A stretch of 64,000 nt of DNA from Candidatus Anammoxibacter sp. GTDB taxonomy: Bacteria; Planctomycetota; Brocadiia; Brocadiales; Anammoxibacteraceae. This document shows, piece after piece, positions 25,525 to 33,992 of this stretch. The first letter of the stretch is position 1. Each line of letters opens with the position of its first letter. The DNA lies in assembly GCA_021777105.1 (NCBI GenBank), contig JAIQZQ010000101.1:28184-92183 (forward strand), read 5' to 3'. The notes under the pieces were generated by a model, which had not been told where the DNA came from, searched no databases, and saw only the letters and a program-made list of their open reading frames with translations. The translations under genes and the position numbers were made by a program.

Positions 25525-25968
25525 ATGAACTGGATATTAATTGGTTTGGCCATTGTGGTCGGCGCTTTGCTGCCGATTCAGGGCGCGTTAAACGCAAAAC
25601 TTGGGACTTCAATGCCGCATCCTATGCAGGCGACGTTGGTGTCGTACATAGGTGGGTTGCTTGCGTGTTTGATCTTTTTAACATTGATCAGGGCAAACTA
25701 TCCTGATTTTAAGAAGATATTCTCGGTGGATTGGCACCTGTACTGTGGGGGCTTTCTGGGCGCGGTTTTTGTAAGCGCGATGCTTTACCTAATGCCAAGG
25801 ATCGGCATTGCAAATATGCTTGCGGCGGCGATAGTGGGGCAGCTGGTTATGTCTATATTTATCGATCATTTTGGTTTTTTTGGGGTATTTTCCGTTAGAT
25901 TAGGCGCGTCAAGGATTATTGGTGTCATATTGCTTATCGGCGGGCTTTACTTTATTCAGCGCAAATAG
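25525..25968 (+). CDS. YdcZ/DUF606-type DMT transporter subunit
   Basis: A 147-residue membrane protein with five hydrophobic segments, matching the DMT_YdcZ family: MNWILIGLAIVVGALLPIQG, then ALNAKLGTSM, LVSYIGGLLACLIFLTL, GFLGAVFVSAMLYLMPRIG and RIIGVILLIGGLYFIQRK. The conserved Q-G-x-x-N-A-x-L-G after the first helix is present. These five-helix units pair as inverted subunits to make a transporter, probably for small metabolites. Only one copy is seen here. Confidence 0.85.
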   Translation: MNWILIGLAIVVGALLPIQGALNAKLGTSMPHPMQATLVSYIGGLLACLIFLTLIRANYPDFKKIFSVDWHLYCGGFLGAVFVSAMLYLMPRIGIANMLAAAIVGQLVMSIFIDHFGFFGVFSVRLGASRIIGVILLIGGLYFIQRK

Positions 25969-26060
25969 GGCGAGGAGCAATTAGCGGTTGGCAATTGGCA
26001 GTTGCTAAAATGTTTTTCCGAACTTTTTACTTTTTTCCCGCTCTGTTTATCCCGGGCAGG

Positions 26061-26414
26061 TTACATTCGTATTTTTATGGTATCATCCGTAACGCCTCTT
26101 TGGTCGTTTTTGGCGGAATAAACTAATTTCCCAACCCTATCTATATGCTCAACCAGTTTTGTCTCTGAAATGTTTTCATAATGGACAACATCAAAATAAT
26201 AGGGCAATGGCAGTTCCTCATTTAACTCAAAAGATAATTTTGCGACGATTGATACGTTGATATGCTTTCCTTTAATTGCCAAATCCACATCCGAACCGCG
26301 TTTATGGTTGCCTTTAGCGCGCGATCCGAACACAATCGCTTCTTCAATTTCAGGCGCCTTTTTTAACGCTTCTTTAATATATTCAAAATCTCTTTTTGTT
26401 AGTCCGTGATTCAT
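26061..26414 (-). CDS. MNT-type minimal nucleotidyltransferase
   Basis: A 117-residue product with the nucleotidyltransferase motif VFGSRAKGNHKRGSDVDLAI (G-S-x10-D-x-D), followed by a third Asp in YYFDVVHYEN. MNT proteins paired with HEPN or HI0074-type partners form TA modules in which the MNT part adds AMP to the RNase partner. The start overlaps the stop of the partner gene by four bases (ATGA). The C-terminal tail of about 20 residues is longer than usual. Confidence 0.85.
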   Translation of the reverse strand: MNHGLTKRDFEYIKEALKKAPEIEEAIVFGSRAKGNHKRGSDVDLAIKGKHINVSIVAKLSFELNEELPLPYYFDVVHYENISETKLVEHIDRVGKLVYSAKNDQRGVTDDTIKIRM

Positions 26415-26824
26415 TCAGTTTCCAGTTTTTTCTTAAAATCTTTATAAAGGTCTAAAATCATGGGATAATACGTATCGCGGATTCTTTTTTCCACATCAAC
26501 CGCAATTTCTTCATTATAAGTGTGGGCGGTCAGGTTTCTGTTTTCAAGCGCGTCAATCCAGCCGTGCCCATCTGCAATATAGCCTGCCTGAAAAGCTTGT
26601 TTAATTGTATCGCGCGGGCTTTTCACTGTAAATCCAGCCTCTTCCTGATAATCTTTTAAAAGCTTCCATGAAAGTTCAAATGTTATTTCAAAAAATTGCG
26701 TCATGCCGGCGCGTTCCGCTATGGATGGGGCTTTAATACTTATTGTGCTTTCCAATAGCTTAAAAGCCTTTTCAAAATTCTGAAATCTCTGCTTCCAACG
26801 CGTATCCTTAAATTCATTGTCCAT
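26411..26824 (-). CDS. HI0074/HEPN-like partner of the nucleotidyltransferase
   Basis: A 137-residue helical product of the nucleotidyltransferase substrate-binding family (HI0074, PF08780 type): WKQRFQNFEKAFKLLE at the start, FEITFELSWKLLKDYQEE in the middle and an R-N-L-T-A-H-T-Y motif, close to the HEPN R-x4-H signature, at about residues 97-104. It is coupled by ATGA overlap to the MNT gene downstream. By analogy this pair is an intact TA-like module, though some HI0073/HI0074 pairs have no shown toxicity. Confidence 0.85.
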   Translation of the reverse strand: MDNEFKDTRWKQRFQNFEKAFKLLESTISIKAPSIAERAGMTQFFEITFELSWKLLKDYQEEAGFTVKSPRDTIKQAFQAGYIADGHGWIDALENRNLTAHTYNEEIAVDVEKRIRDTYYPMILDLYKDFKKKLETE

Positions 26825-27111
26825 AATTTAAAGCCTGTTTTTGCAAAATGTTCCCAGATGCGCTATATTGCCTCTCATTTCTAGTAAAAACTGCTTGAAA
26901 TTGTACTATTATGTAGGAATAATCACAAGGGATAATACTTTTTACAGGCAAGCAATTTAGCTCCTAAATGCCTATTTTGAACTCCTGTTATATTTACGCT
27001 CGAAATTTTAGCAATTATTGTTAAAATACTAGAAAACTTGACAGGGTAATAGATATTAAAAAATCAGATGTAATGTCTCAAAACTATTCATCATAAAAGA
27101 ATTAATAATTA

Positions 27112-28116
27112 ATGAAACCAAGGCAGGAACAATTTAGCGGCTCTTTGATTGGGCAGTGTCTGGGCGATGCTTTGGGATTTGTTGTCGAGGGTGAACCGAG
27201 GTTTGTTTGCGTAGAGCATGTTAAATCCCTAAACGCCGGGCTGGAGGTCGCGCGGGGGCGTTATCCTTTTGCTATTGGGCAATATACCGATGATTCGCAA
27301 CTTGCGCGCGAACTTTTGCAGAGTTATGTTGCCTGCGGTGAATTTTCCCCTGAGGATTACGCAGATCGAATTAGCGCAATTTTTTTAGAGAATAGGATTG
27401 TCGGCAGGGGCAGGGCCACGGAAGAGGCCGCAAAACGGCTTGCCAAAGGCGTCCACTGGGAAGAGGCGGGAACACCGTCTCCTTCCGCCGGAAACGGCAG
27501 CGCAATGCGGGCCGGGCCTGTAGGATTGCTGTTTTACGACAATCCTGAAATGTTGATTAAGGTTTCCTATGATCAGGGGCGCATAACGCATCAGGACTCC
27601 CGGTGTTCGGCAGGCGCGCTTGCCGTGGCAGGGGCGGTGGCGTTAGCGCTTAAAGCCGATTCAGGGTCAATTGACGCGCATTCATTTATTGACAAATTAA
27701 GCGGGTGGGCAAAAGAGCTGGACGATTCCGTGTCGTCGGCCATTTTGCAATTAAAAGAGCTTTTGCCGTTGCCGCGGGATGTAGCATGCGGTATTATTAA
27801 TGTTATAGGCAAGGATGCCGGCTCTTTAAGGGGCGTAGACGGCATCTCTCCTTTTGTCACGAGCAGCGTTTTGTGGAGTTTGTACTCGTTTTTAAAGGAT
27901 CCAAGTGATTATTGGGGGGTTATTTGCCGCGCTATTGCCGGAGGCGGCGATGTTGACACTACTGCGGCTATGGCCGGCGCTATAAGCGGGGCATATTCAG
28001 GGCTTGAGGCGGTTCCTGCGGGCTTTGCCGCTCGGCTTACGGATCAGGGGGGATGGGGGTTTGTTGAACTGGTTAATCTTGCAAACAGGTGCTATGCGTT
28101 GAAAATGGGGCAATAG
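27112..28116 (+). CDS. ADP-ribosylglycohydrolase family protein
   Basis: A 334-residue DraG/ARH-type hydrolase, which removes ADP-ribose from proteins or small molecules with two Mg ions. The N-terminus has GSLIGQCLGDALGFVVEG and the metal motif YTDDSQLARELL. The C-terminal metal motif is AGGGDVDTTAAMAGAISGAYSG. Compared with the consensus T-D-D-T and G-G-D-T-D-T, Ser and Val replace Thr, which is tolerated in some members. It lies upstream of hdh but is 580 bases away and separated by hdh's own promoter, so it is not in its operon. Confidence 0.88.
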   Translation: MKPRQEQFSGSLIGQCLGDALGFVVEGEPRFVCVEHVKSLNAGLEVARGRYPFAIGQYTDDSQLARELLQSYVACGEFSPEDYADRISAIFLENRIVGRGRATEEAAKRLAKGVHWEEAGTPSPSAGNGSAMRAGPVGLLFYDNPEMLIKVSYDQGRITHQDSRCSAGALAVAGAVALALKADSGSIDAHSFIDKLSGWAKELDDSVSSAILQLKELLPLPRDVACGIINVIGKDAGSLRGVDGISPFVTSSVLWSLYSFLKDPSDYWGVICRAIAGGGDVDTTAAMAGAISGAYSGLEAVPAGFAARLTDQGGWGFVELVNLANRCYALKMGQ

Positions 28117-28696
28117 AGTTTTAAGCCCTTGGCGTAGCAGTATTTGGGGGAAATGGCTCAGTTTGGCGCCACTGGTTTAAATAGGGGGAATGTATGCTGT
28201 TTTTAAAGAAATTTGGCGCATTTAAACCCGCTTTTTATATCACTAAATGTGTATAAAAATTATTATAAAAGTATATCATCTTTTAGTATTAAAATGAAAT
28301 GTTTAGATGTGTGTAACATGTTGCTATCATAGGTGTTATATGTGTTTTGTATTGGTCTGTGGAGTTGTTTTGTAGGTTAACACGATAGAAAAATCCGATT
28401 TTTGCCGAAAATTCTCTAATTTTATATTGACTTGTTTATTAGTGTAATCTATAATTGCCGACTCGAAAATTCTATAAATTTTTAGAAAATTTAAGTTTAT
28501 TTATTGGCTAATATATCTTTTACATTAATTTTGTGGACTCTTTGTAAGTTGATTTAGATTAGCTAAAATAGAAAGGGGGTGATAGGGGAAAAGTATTATA
28601 AATTTATATTTTTTATTAATGTATTGTAGTCGTAGTTCTTGAATTAGACTTTTGATTACGAAGGCATTCCTAAAGAAAGGAGTGAATAAAACACAC
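28117..28696. other. Long AT-rich region holding the hdh promoter and leader
   Basis: No gene is seen in 580 bases. A consensus promoter lies at 28427-28455. The transcribed leader that follows contains AAAGGGGGTGATAGGGG at about 28571-28590, a ribosome-binding-like purine block not followed by a convincing gene. Confidence 0.55.
28427..28455 (+). promoter_or_regulatory. Consensus sigma-70-type promoter of hdh
   Basis: TTGACT (28427-28432), exactly 17 bases, then TATAAT (28450-28455). This is the best promoter match in the window and sits upstream of a gene expected to be among the most expressed in the cell. It implies a leader of about 235 bases. Confidence 0.7.
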
Positions 28697-30406
28697 ATGA
28701 GTAAAATTTTTAAAATAATGGTTTTAGCCGCTGTTGTAACACTCGGCGCTTTTCAGGCCGTAAATGAAGTAACGGATAATGATGCCCAAGCGGTGGAAAT
28801 CATTACCCATTGGGTACCACACGAAGTATATGGTATGCCCGGTGAACCTGACAACTCTGGAAAGGTCTTCTTTTCAGGTTTGGCAGCAAAATACATGGGT
28901 TATCCAAAAGGGGCTCCTGCATGGCCTGGTAAGTTTGCAAGATTCTACAGAACTTTGCCTGCTTACAGATACTACATTCCTGATCACATGTACAACAGGG
29001 ATGAGTTGAGACCTGCAAACCCTGTAAAAGGTCATTTCAGAGGCGACCAGTGTCTTGGCTGCCATTCTGTAGTTACTCCTGGTATTGTTAGAGACTGGAA
29101 AAAGAGCAGACATTCAAGATTAGAGCCATCTCCAGTTGGTTGTGACACATGCCACGGAAATAACCATCAGAAATTGTTCATGCCTAGCGCAAAAACTTGT
29201 GGAGCAGCTGATTGCCACGAAACCCAGTATGAAGAACATAATCAGGCTGGTATCGGTTCTCACGCTTCATGCGCAAGTTTTGCTCAGATTGAATGCGCAT
29301 GGTCAATTGAAAGACCACCTGGAGACACAGCCGGTTGTGTTTTCTGTCATACAAGTTCAGAAGAACGTTGTAGCACTTGCCACCAAAGACATCAGTTTTC
29401 TCCTTGGGTAGCAAGACATTCAGAACAGTGCAAAACTTGTCATTGGGGTAAAGATCATAGAGATTGGGAAGCCTATGACATCGGAATGCACGGTGTTGTT
29501 TATCAGGTGAACAAATGGGATCCTGAGCAGTTTGATTTTGATAAACCACTTGCCGACGCTGACTACGTAGGTCCTACTTGTCAGTATTGTCATTTACGCG
29601 GTGGTCATCACAATATTCAGAGATTCTCTACTGTTTACACCAGTATGGGTATGTCCATGGCCGACCGTGGCGCTCCTATCTGGAAAGAAAAGAGAGATCG
29701 TTGGGTATCAGTTTGTGATGATTGTCACGCTCCTAGATTTGCCGCTGAAAACTTGCAGGCGATGGACGAAGCTGTAAAAGACGCTGGTCTTAAGTATAGG
29801 GAAACATTTAAGATTGCTGAGGACTTGTTCCTTGACGGTCTTGATGAACCAATGCCTAAAGATTTGGCTCCTGACTGGTCAGGTCAGCATCTTTGGAACT
29901 TGAAGATTGCTGCTTACCACGGCAAAGAATACGGCGGAGAAGAGATGGAATCCGGCGAATTCAGAATGTCAAACTGTTCAGATATTACAAGGACATGTTT
30001 TGAAAGTGTTGGATACTGGCAGACATACATTCAGAAAGGTATGGCTCACGGTTCATGGAACGACGCTACATACAGCGACGGTTCATTTGGTATGGACAGA
30101 TGGTTGGTTAGAGTTAAAGAAACCTCTTCAAGAATTAGAAGAATTGCCGCTATCGAAAAGAAAATCGGCATGGAGTGGGTTCCTGATACTTTCTGGGAAC
30201 GTGGCGAATGGCTTGACCAGTTAACTGGTCGTCAGATTGTTGACGAATTCCCAGGCGAGACTATCTTTACTCTTTGTCCTGAGCCGGGCTGGTTGGATAC
30301 ACACCATGCTCCTGCTGAAGAAGTTGCTTACATCAAACGCAAATTGGAAGAGTTGGGCATGAAAGCCGGCGTTCATAGCGCAAGGCATCAGCATCATGAA
30401 GAATAA
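28697..30406 (+). CDS. hdh: Hydrazine dehydrogenase, octaheme HAO-family protein
   Basis: This enzyme oxidises hydrazine to N2 inside the anammoxosome, delivering four low-potential electrons. The start MSKIFKIMVLAAVV opens a signal peptide cut near residue 32 (D-A-Q-A); the frame is open from a TTG at 28652. Heme-binding motifs from this start: CLGCH 119, CDTCH 149, CGAADCH 168 (C-x4-CH, unusual), CVFCH 214, CSTCH 225, CKTCH 245, CQYCH 295 and CDDCH 340, eight in all. The fourth should hold the P460-type catalytic heme. Tyr459 in ATYSDG is the likely cross-linking Tyr that makes the active trimer. The sequence closely follows what I recall of Kuenenia kustc0694. An HAO-type paralogue is the main alternative. 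Codon use (AGA, GGT, GTT) differs from its neighbours, as expected for very high expression. Confidence 0.9.
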   Translation: MSKIFKIMVLAAVVTLGAFQAVNEVTDNDAQAVEIITHWVPHEVYGMPGEPDNSGKVFFSGLAAKYMGYPKGAPAWPGKFARFYRTLPAYRYYIPDHMYNRDELRPANPVKGHFRGDQCLGCHSVVTPGIVRDWKKSRHSRLEPSPVGCDTCHGNNHQKLFMPSAKTCGAADCHETQYEEHNQAGIGSHASCASFAQIECAWSIERPPGDTAGCVFCHTSSEERCSTCHQRHQFSPWVARHSEQCKTCHWGKDHRDWEAYDIGMHGVVYQVNKWDPEQFDFDKPLADADYVGPTCQYCHLRGGHHNIQRFSTVYTSMGMSMADRGAPIWKEKRDRWVSVCDDCHAPRFAAENLQAMDEAVKDAGLKYRETFKIAEDLFLDGLDEPMPKDLAPDWSGQHLWNLKIAAYHGKEYGGEEMESGEFRMSNCSDITRTCFESVGYWQTYIQKGMAHGSWNDATYSDGSFGMDRWLVRVKETSSRIRRIAAIEKKIGMEWVPDTFWERGEWLDQLTGRQIVDEFPGETIFTLCPEPGWLDTHHAPAEEVAYIKRKLEELGMKAGVHSARHQHHEE

Positions 30407-30468
30407 TTCAAATCTTGTTTGAATTATGACTCAACATTCATGAGTTTCAATTTGTTTGTTTCACAATT

Positions 30469-30513
30469 GAGAAGCTGTATGGATTTAACTATCCATGCAG
30501 CTTCTCTTTTTTA
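30469..30513 (+). terminator. Strong intrinsic terminator after hdh
   Basis: GAGAAGCTGTATGGAT (30469-30484) pairs with ATCCATGCAGCTTCTC (30491-30506) with one G-T wobble and the loop TTAACT, followed by TTTTTTA. It is 63 bases after the stop and makes hdh a single-gene transcript. Confidence 0.9.
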
Positions 30514-30577
30514 TACTCAGATAGGCGCAGGAAAGACTTATTTATATTTAAACATAACGTGATTTTGGAAATAATAA

Positions 30578-31798
30578 ATGATTGACTCATTAATAATAAA
30601 AAACAATAGAGGCGTATTTAAACATATAGCTTTTGTAGTATTAATAATAGCTGTCGCTATTGGCGGATGCGGCAAAGAAAAAACGAGCCGCCTGGATGCG
30701 GCAAAAGCTCTTTTAAAAGAGGGTAAAAGCGACGAGGCTCTAAAAGAGCTTGAAATAGAGGTAAAAAACGATCCTAAATCAGCTGATGCTTATTATGAGA
30801 TCGGCAATATATATTTAAGCAAAGGTAAATTTGAAGAGGCGGCGGCCGGCTATGCTAAAGCCATTGATATTGACCCGTATTTTGCGGACGCCCACAAAAA
30901 GCTGACCGACACGTTTAACCTTATGCCGGCTCCAATGGATGAGTTTACACGATGCCAAACAGAGGTGGATAATAACCCGAACGACCCTATGTCGCATGTG
31001 CTTTTGGGACATTTCTTCCATAAGGTTGGGCAGACAATGGACGCTATAAATGAATATGAATTGTCGCTGCAATTAGCCCCGGAGAACCCTTTTGTGGTTT
31101 ATAATCTTGCCGTGGCTTATCATGATATGGATTTGTATGAAAAAGCGATTCCCCTTTATAAAAAGTCACTTGAGATGCATCCGGATAATGATAAAGCGCA
31201 CTATAATCTCGGCGTTGCATATCAGGAAAACGAGAGGGTTGAGGAGGCTATTGCGGAATATAATGAGACATTAAAACTAAACCCGAAATATGGGGAAGTT
31301 TATGTGAATATCGGTCAATTGAATCTTAAGGCTGAGAAGTTTGAGAACGCGATTGATCTATATAAAAAGGCTATTGAAGTTCAGCCGGAATTGGCTAAAG
31401 CGTATTATGAGCTTGGAATTGTGCATATTCTTCAGGAAAACTATGATGAAGCGCTAAAGCTTTCAAAAAAGGCTTTAGATTTGAAATATGATTACGCCAA
31501 TGCTCAATTTAATATAGGGGTTATTTACCATAAAAGAGGCGATCTTGAAAGGGCTATTGAGGAGTATGACAAAACCCTGGATATTGACAAATTGTACGAA
31601 GATGCGTTTTACCAGCGAGGCCTTGTATACAGAGAACTTGGCGATTTTGGTCAGGCGTTTAATGACTATCTGTACTACAATAAATTGTTAAAGGGAAAAA
31701 CCGGCAGAGAGGCTCCTTTGGTTATGAAGGTAGAGGAATCTCTGGACGATTTGAAAATAATGCCTTTCCTTCGTGATGAAAAAATCGAGTTGAAGTAA
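30578..31798 (+). CDS. TPR-repeat lipoprotein
   Basis: 406 residues. An N-terminal hydrophobic segment (HIAFVVLIIAVAIGG) ends in the lipobox A-I-G-G-C, so the protein is membrane-anchored on the outer face of the inner membrane. About nine tetratricopeptide repeats follow, for example AYYEIGNIYLSKGKFEEAAA, AHYNLGVAYQENERVEEAIA and AYYELGIVHILQENYDEALK, mostly 34 residues apart. The first ATG carries about 15 extra residues before the hydrophobic part. It is separated from hdh by a terminator. A second TPR lipoprotein follows after 67 bases, probably a paralogue. A likely role is as scaffold or chaperone for envelope proteins. Confidence 0.85.
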   Translation: MIDSLIIKNNRGVFKHIAFVVLIIAVAIGGCGKEKTSRLDAAKALLKEGKSDEALKELEIEVKNDPKSADAYYEIGNIYLSKGKFEEAAAGYAKAIDIDPYFADAHKKLTDTFNLMPAPMDEFTRCQTEVDNNPNDPMSHVLLGHFFHKVGQTMDAINEYELSLQLAPENPFVVYNLAVAYHDMDLYEKAIPLYKKSLEMHPDNDKAHYNLGVAYQENERVEEAIAEYNETLKLNPKYGEVYVNIGQLNLKAEKFENAIDLYKKAIEVQPELAKAYYELGIVHILQENYDEALKLSKKALDLKYDYANAQFNIGVIYHKRGDLERAIEEYDKTLDIDKLYEDAFYQRGLVYRELGDFGQAFNDYLYYNKLLKGKTGREAPLVMKVEESLDDLKIMPFLRDEKIELK

Positions 31799-31865
31799 AG
31801 CTTTTTTCATTATGAATGTTTATTTTAAATAGGTTAACATTTTTTAAACAAGATTTAGCGTAAAA

Positions 31866-32963
31866 ATGTATAGAAAACTGTTTGTTGTTGTTTTATTAGC
31901 ATTTGCAGCGATTTGCTGCAATAAACCGGAAAACCATTTGCAAAATGCGGACCAATTCCTGAACCAGGGTAAAGTAAGCGACGCAATAGAATCATATAAA
32001 AAGGCGCTGGAAGAAACTCCGGATAACCCTGAAATATTGTACCAGCTTGGCAATGCGTATCTTAAAAATGCCCAGATAGACGAAGCTATTGCTTCATTTG
32101 ACAAAGCTATAAAGATAAAACCGGATTATACGGAAGCGCATGAGAGGTTATCGGCGTCTTATAAGTTGCAAGGCGTAACTGATGATGAGGAGACTATTTG
32201 CAAAAATGCTATTGAGTCCGATCCTAAAAATATAGCAGCTTATGTTAGGCTCTCTGTTTTGTACAACAACAAGGGCAAAACGGAAGACGCGTTTGAAGTT
32301 TTAAACAAGGCCAAGGAAATTGCCCCATATGACGCGACTGTGCCTTTTAATACCGCTATTTTATATCAAGGTTCAAATGAGCTTGACAAGGCGGTTGAAG
32401 ATTATAAGCGAGCTATACAGCTTGATCCTAAACTGGATATGGCGTATTACAATCTCGGTGTGATATTGCAACAAAAAGGGCAATTTGCCGAGGCTATAAA
32501 AAAGTATCAAAAGATGGTAGAGTTAAAGCCAAGCGACTCAGGGGCTTACATGAATATGGGGATATCCGCTTTTGCGTTGGACAGATTAGACGACGCTGAA
32601 GTGGCTTACAAAAAGGCCCTTGAAATAAACAAGGAACTCCCTGAAGCGCATTACGGCCTTGGCATGATATATGCCAAAAAGAAGGAGTATGAAAATGCTA
32701 TTTCGAGCAATCAAAAGGTGATAGAAATATTTCCTGAACACACTCACGCCCATTTCAATCTTGCCACAATTTATCATCTTCAGGATCAAATAGACAATGC
32801 CTTGGGCCAATATAGTAAGGTTCTGGAGTTGGATAAGAGGTATCCTGAAGCTTATTACAACAGGGCGCAGATTTATGAGTCAAAAGGCATGAAAGCCGAG
32901 GCCGAAGCTGACATAGAGATGTTTAAATCTCTTACACAACAACCGCCTAAAACCGGCGAATGA
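31866..32963 (+). CDS. TPR-repeat lipoprotein, paralogue of the preceding gene
   Basis: 365 residues with signal MYRKLFVVVLLAFAAICC, in which Cys17 or Cys18 follows a lipobox-like A-A-I-C. The rest is eight to nine TPR units: AIESYKKALEETPDNPEILY, QLGNAYLKNAQIDEAIASFD, AYYNLGVILQQKGQFAEAIK and AHYGLGMIYAKKKEYENAIS. The layout and the Y-N-L-G-V signatures match the upstream gene, so this is probably a tandem duplication. It ends at a hairpin terminator at 32968-33002. Confidence 0.85.
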   Translation: MYRKLFVVVLLAFAAICCNKPENHLQNADQFLNQGKVSDAIESYKKALEETPDNPEILYQLGNAYLKNAQIDEAIASFDKAIKIKPDYTEAHERLSASYKLQGVTDDEETICKNAIESDPKNIAAYVRLSVLYNNKGKTEDAFEVLNKAKEIAPYDATVPFNTAILYQGSNELDKAVEDYKRAIQLDPKLDMAYYNLGVILQQKGQFAEAIKKYQKMVELKPSDSGAYMNMGISAFALDRLDDAEVAYKKALEINKELPEAHYGLGMIYAKKKEYENAISSNQKVIEIFPEHTHAHFNLATIYHLQDQIDNALGQYSKVLELDKRYPEAYYNRAQIYESKGMKAEAEADIEMFKSLTQQPPKTGE

Positions 32964-32967
32964 TATG

Positions 32968-33002
32968 GAACCGGCTAATAAGATAAGATATTGGCCGGTT
33001 TC
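32968..33002 (+). terminator. Hairpin after the TPR lipoprotein pair
   Basis: GAACCGGC (32968-32975) pairs with GCCGGTTTC (32994-33002) apart from one base, followed by ATTTAAA. It begins five bases after the stop codon. Confidence 0.55.
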
Positions 33003-33107
33003 ATTTAAACCCAAATTGCCATTTAGCGGTTGCATTTTCGTGTCTAAACTAAACCGCGTTGTAAAATACAGAAGTTGAGTTTCACTCTGCATCAATGCGT
33101 AAAATTT

Positions 33108-33338
33108 CTATCCTTTTAGCAGGTCTCTAAACATTATTTTGTCAATACCTGCTTGTTTTAACATATCGCTAAAAGTTCCTTTAGGTATATCTCGTTTGCC
33201 TTTATGGCTTAATCGTACCTGTAATACGTTCTCGTTGTCCACGATTTTTTCCCACGTTTCGTGTTTTTGGCTTCTTATTTTAATAAAGCCTAATTTTTTA
33301 AGCACAAACCGCATATCATTGTAAGTATACATGGCCAT
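33108..33338 (-). CDS. hicA: HicA-like mRNA interferase toxin
   Basis: A 76-residue double-stranded-RNA-binding-fold toxin. The catalytic His lies in IRSQKHETWEK (the family usually has G-S-H-H). The C-terminal part RLSHKGKRDIPKGTFSDMLKQAGI is the classic HicA end. It overlaps the hicB gene by 23 bases; the ATG at 33332 is an alternative start. The gene looks intact. Confidence 0.82.
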   Translation of the reverse strand: MAMYTYNDMRFVLKKLGFIKIRSQKHETWEKIVDNENVLQVRLSHKGKRDIPKGTFSDMLKQAGIDKIMFRDLLKG

Positions 33339-33654
33339 ATTTAACCGTAATCAACTCGTATAGTTCCCATTTATTTTTGCACTCAATGACTTTGTCCACA
33401 TAAGGCTTGTGATGGAATCTGTTAGGGCTTTTGGTAAATATTTCTTCGCGATCCTTGTAATCTTCTGAGTATTCACTTATCATCTCTATAATTGAATCTA
33501 AGGCCTGTTCCGATGTGTCCATTTCTGTTACTATATCCAGTTCCGGGCATTTAGCCATGTATCTTTCTTCATCTTTAATGATATAGATAGTAAGTAAAGG
33601 CATGCCCTGAACAATTTGTGGTTCCTTTTCTTCAACAATTTTGATTTTTCCCAT
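33316..33654 (-). CDS. hicB: HicB-like antitoxin
   Basis: A 112-residue product with the HicB partial RNase H-like fold: LLTIYIIKDEERYMAKCPELDIVTEMDTSEQALDS, with the Y-x-A-x-C-P-E-L signature of this family. The C-terminal part (residues 70-112) is longer than in short HicB proteins but has no clear helix-turn-helix. The antitoxin gene comes first and overlaps the toxin gene, the reverse of the classic hicAB order but common. Confidence 0.78.
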   Translation of the reverse strand: MGKIKIVEEKEPQIVQGMPLLTIYIIKDEERYMAKCPELDIVTEMDTSEQALDSIIEMISEYSEDYKDREEIFTKSPNRFHHKPYVDKVIECKNKWELYELITVKYGHVYLQ

Positions 33655-33710
33655 ATTTTTTCCTGTTAAAAAGGCATCAAAAGACAGGCAACGAAAAGAG
33701 GTGGAAATAA

Positions 33711-33784
<74 letters not shown>

Positions 33785-33992
33785 TGAATACAACATTGTT
33801 TATGGGATGCAAGCGTATGTATATTGCATTGCGGATATTGCGGTTGGCGCGCGCAAGCGTAAATAGTTGCGCGCAAAAACAAAAAAGGAGTTTACCAGTT
33901 TTTACGCATTTTTTCAAGTGTTTTGTTTTATTTGAGCAAGCTGTTTTTTTGCCGCGGCTTGAAACTTAAGGGCCTTTAAACGCGCCTTTAGA

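Noticed and set aside
28571..28640. Leader peptide gene in the hdh leader (purine block followed by short frames)
   Set aside because: The nearest ATG is about 30 bases from the purine block and gives only seven codons; spacing is wrong for translation.
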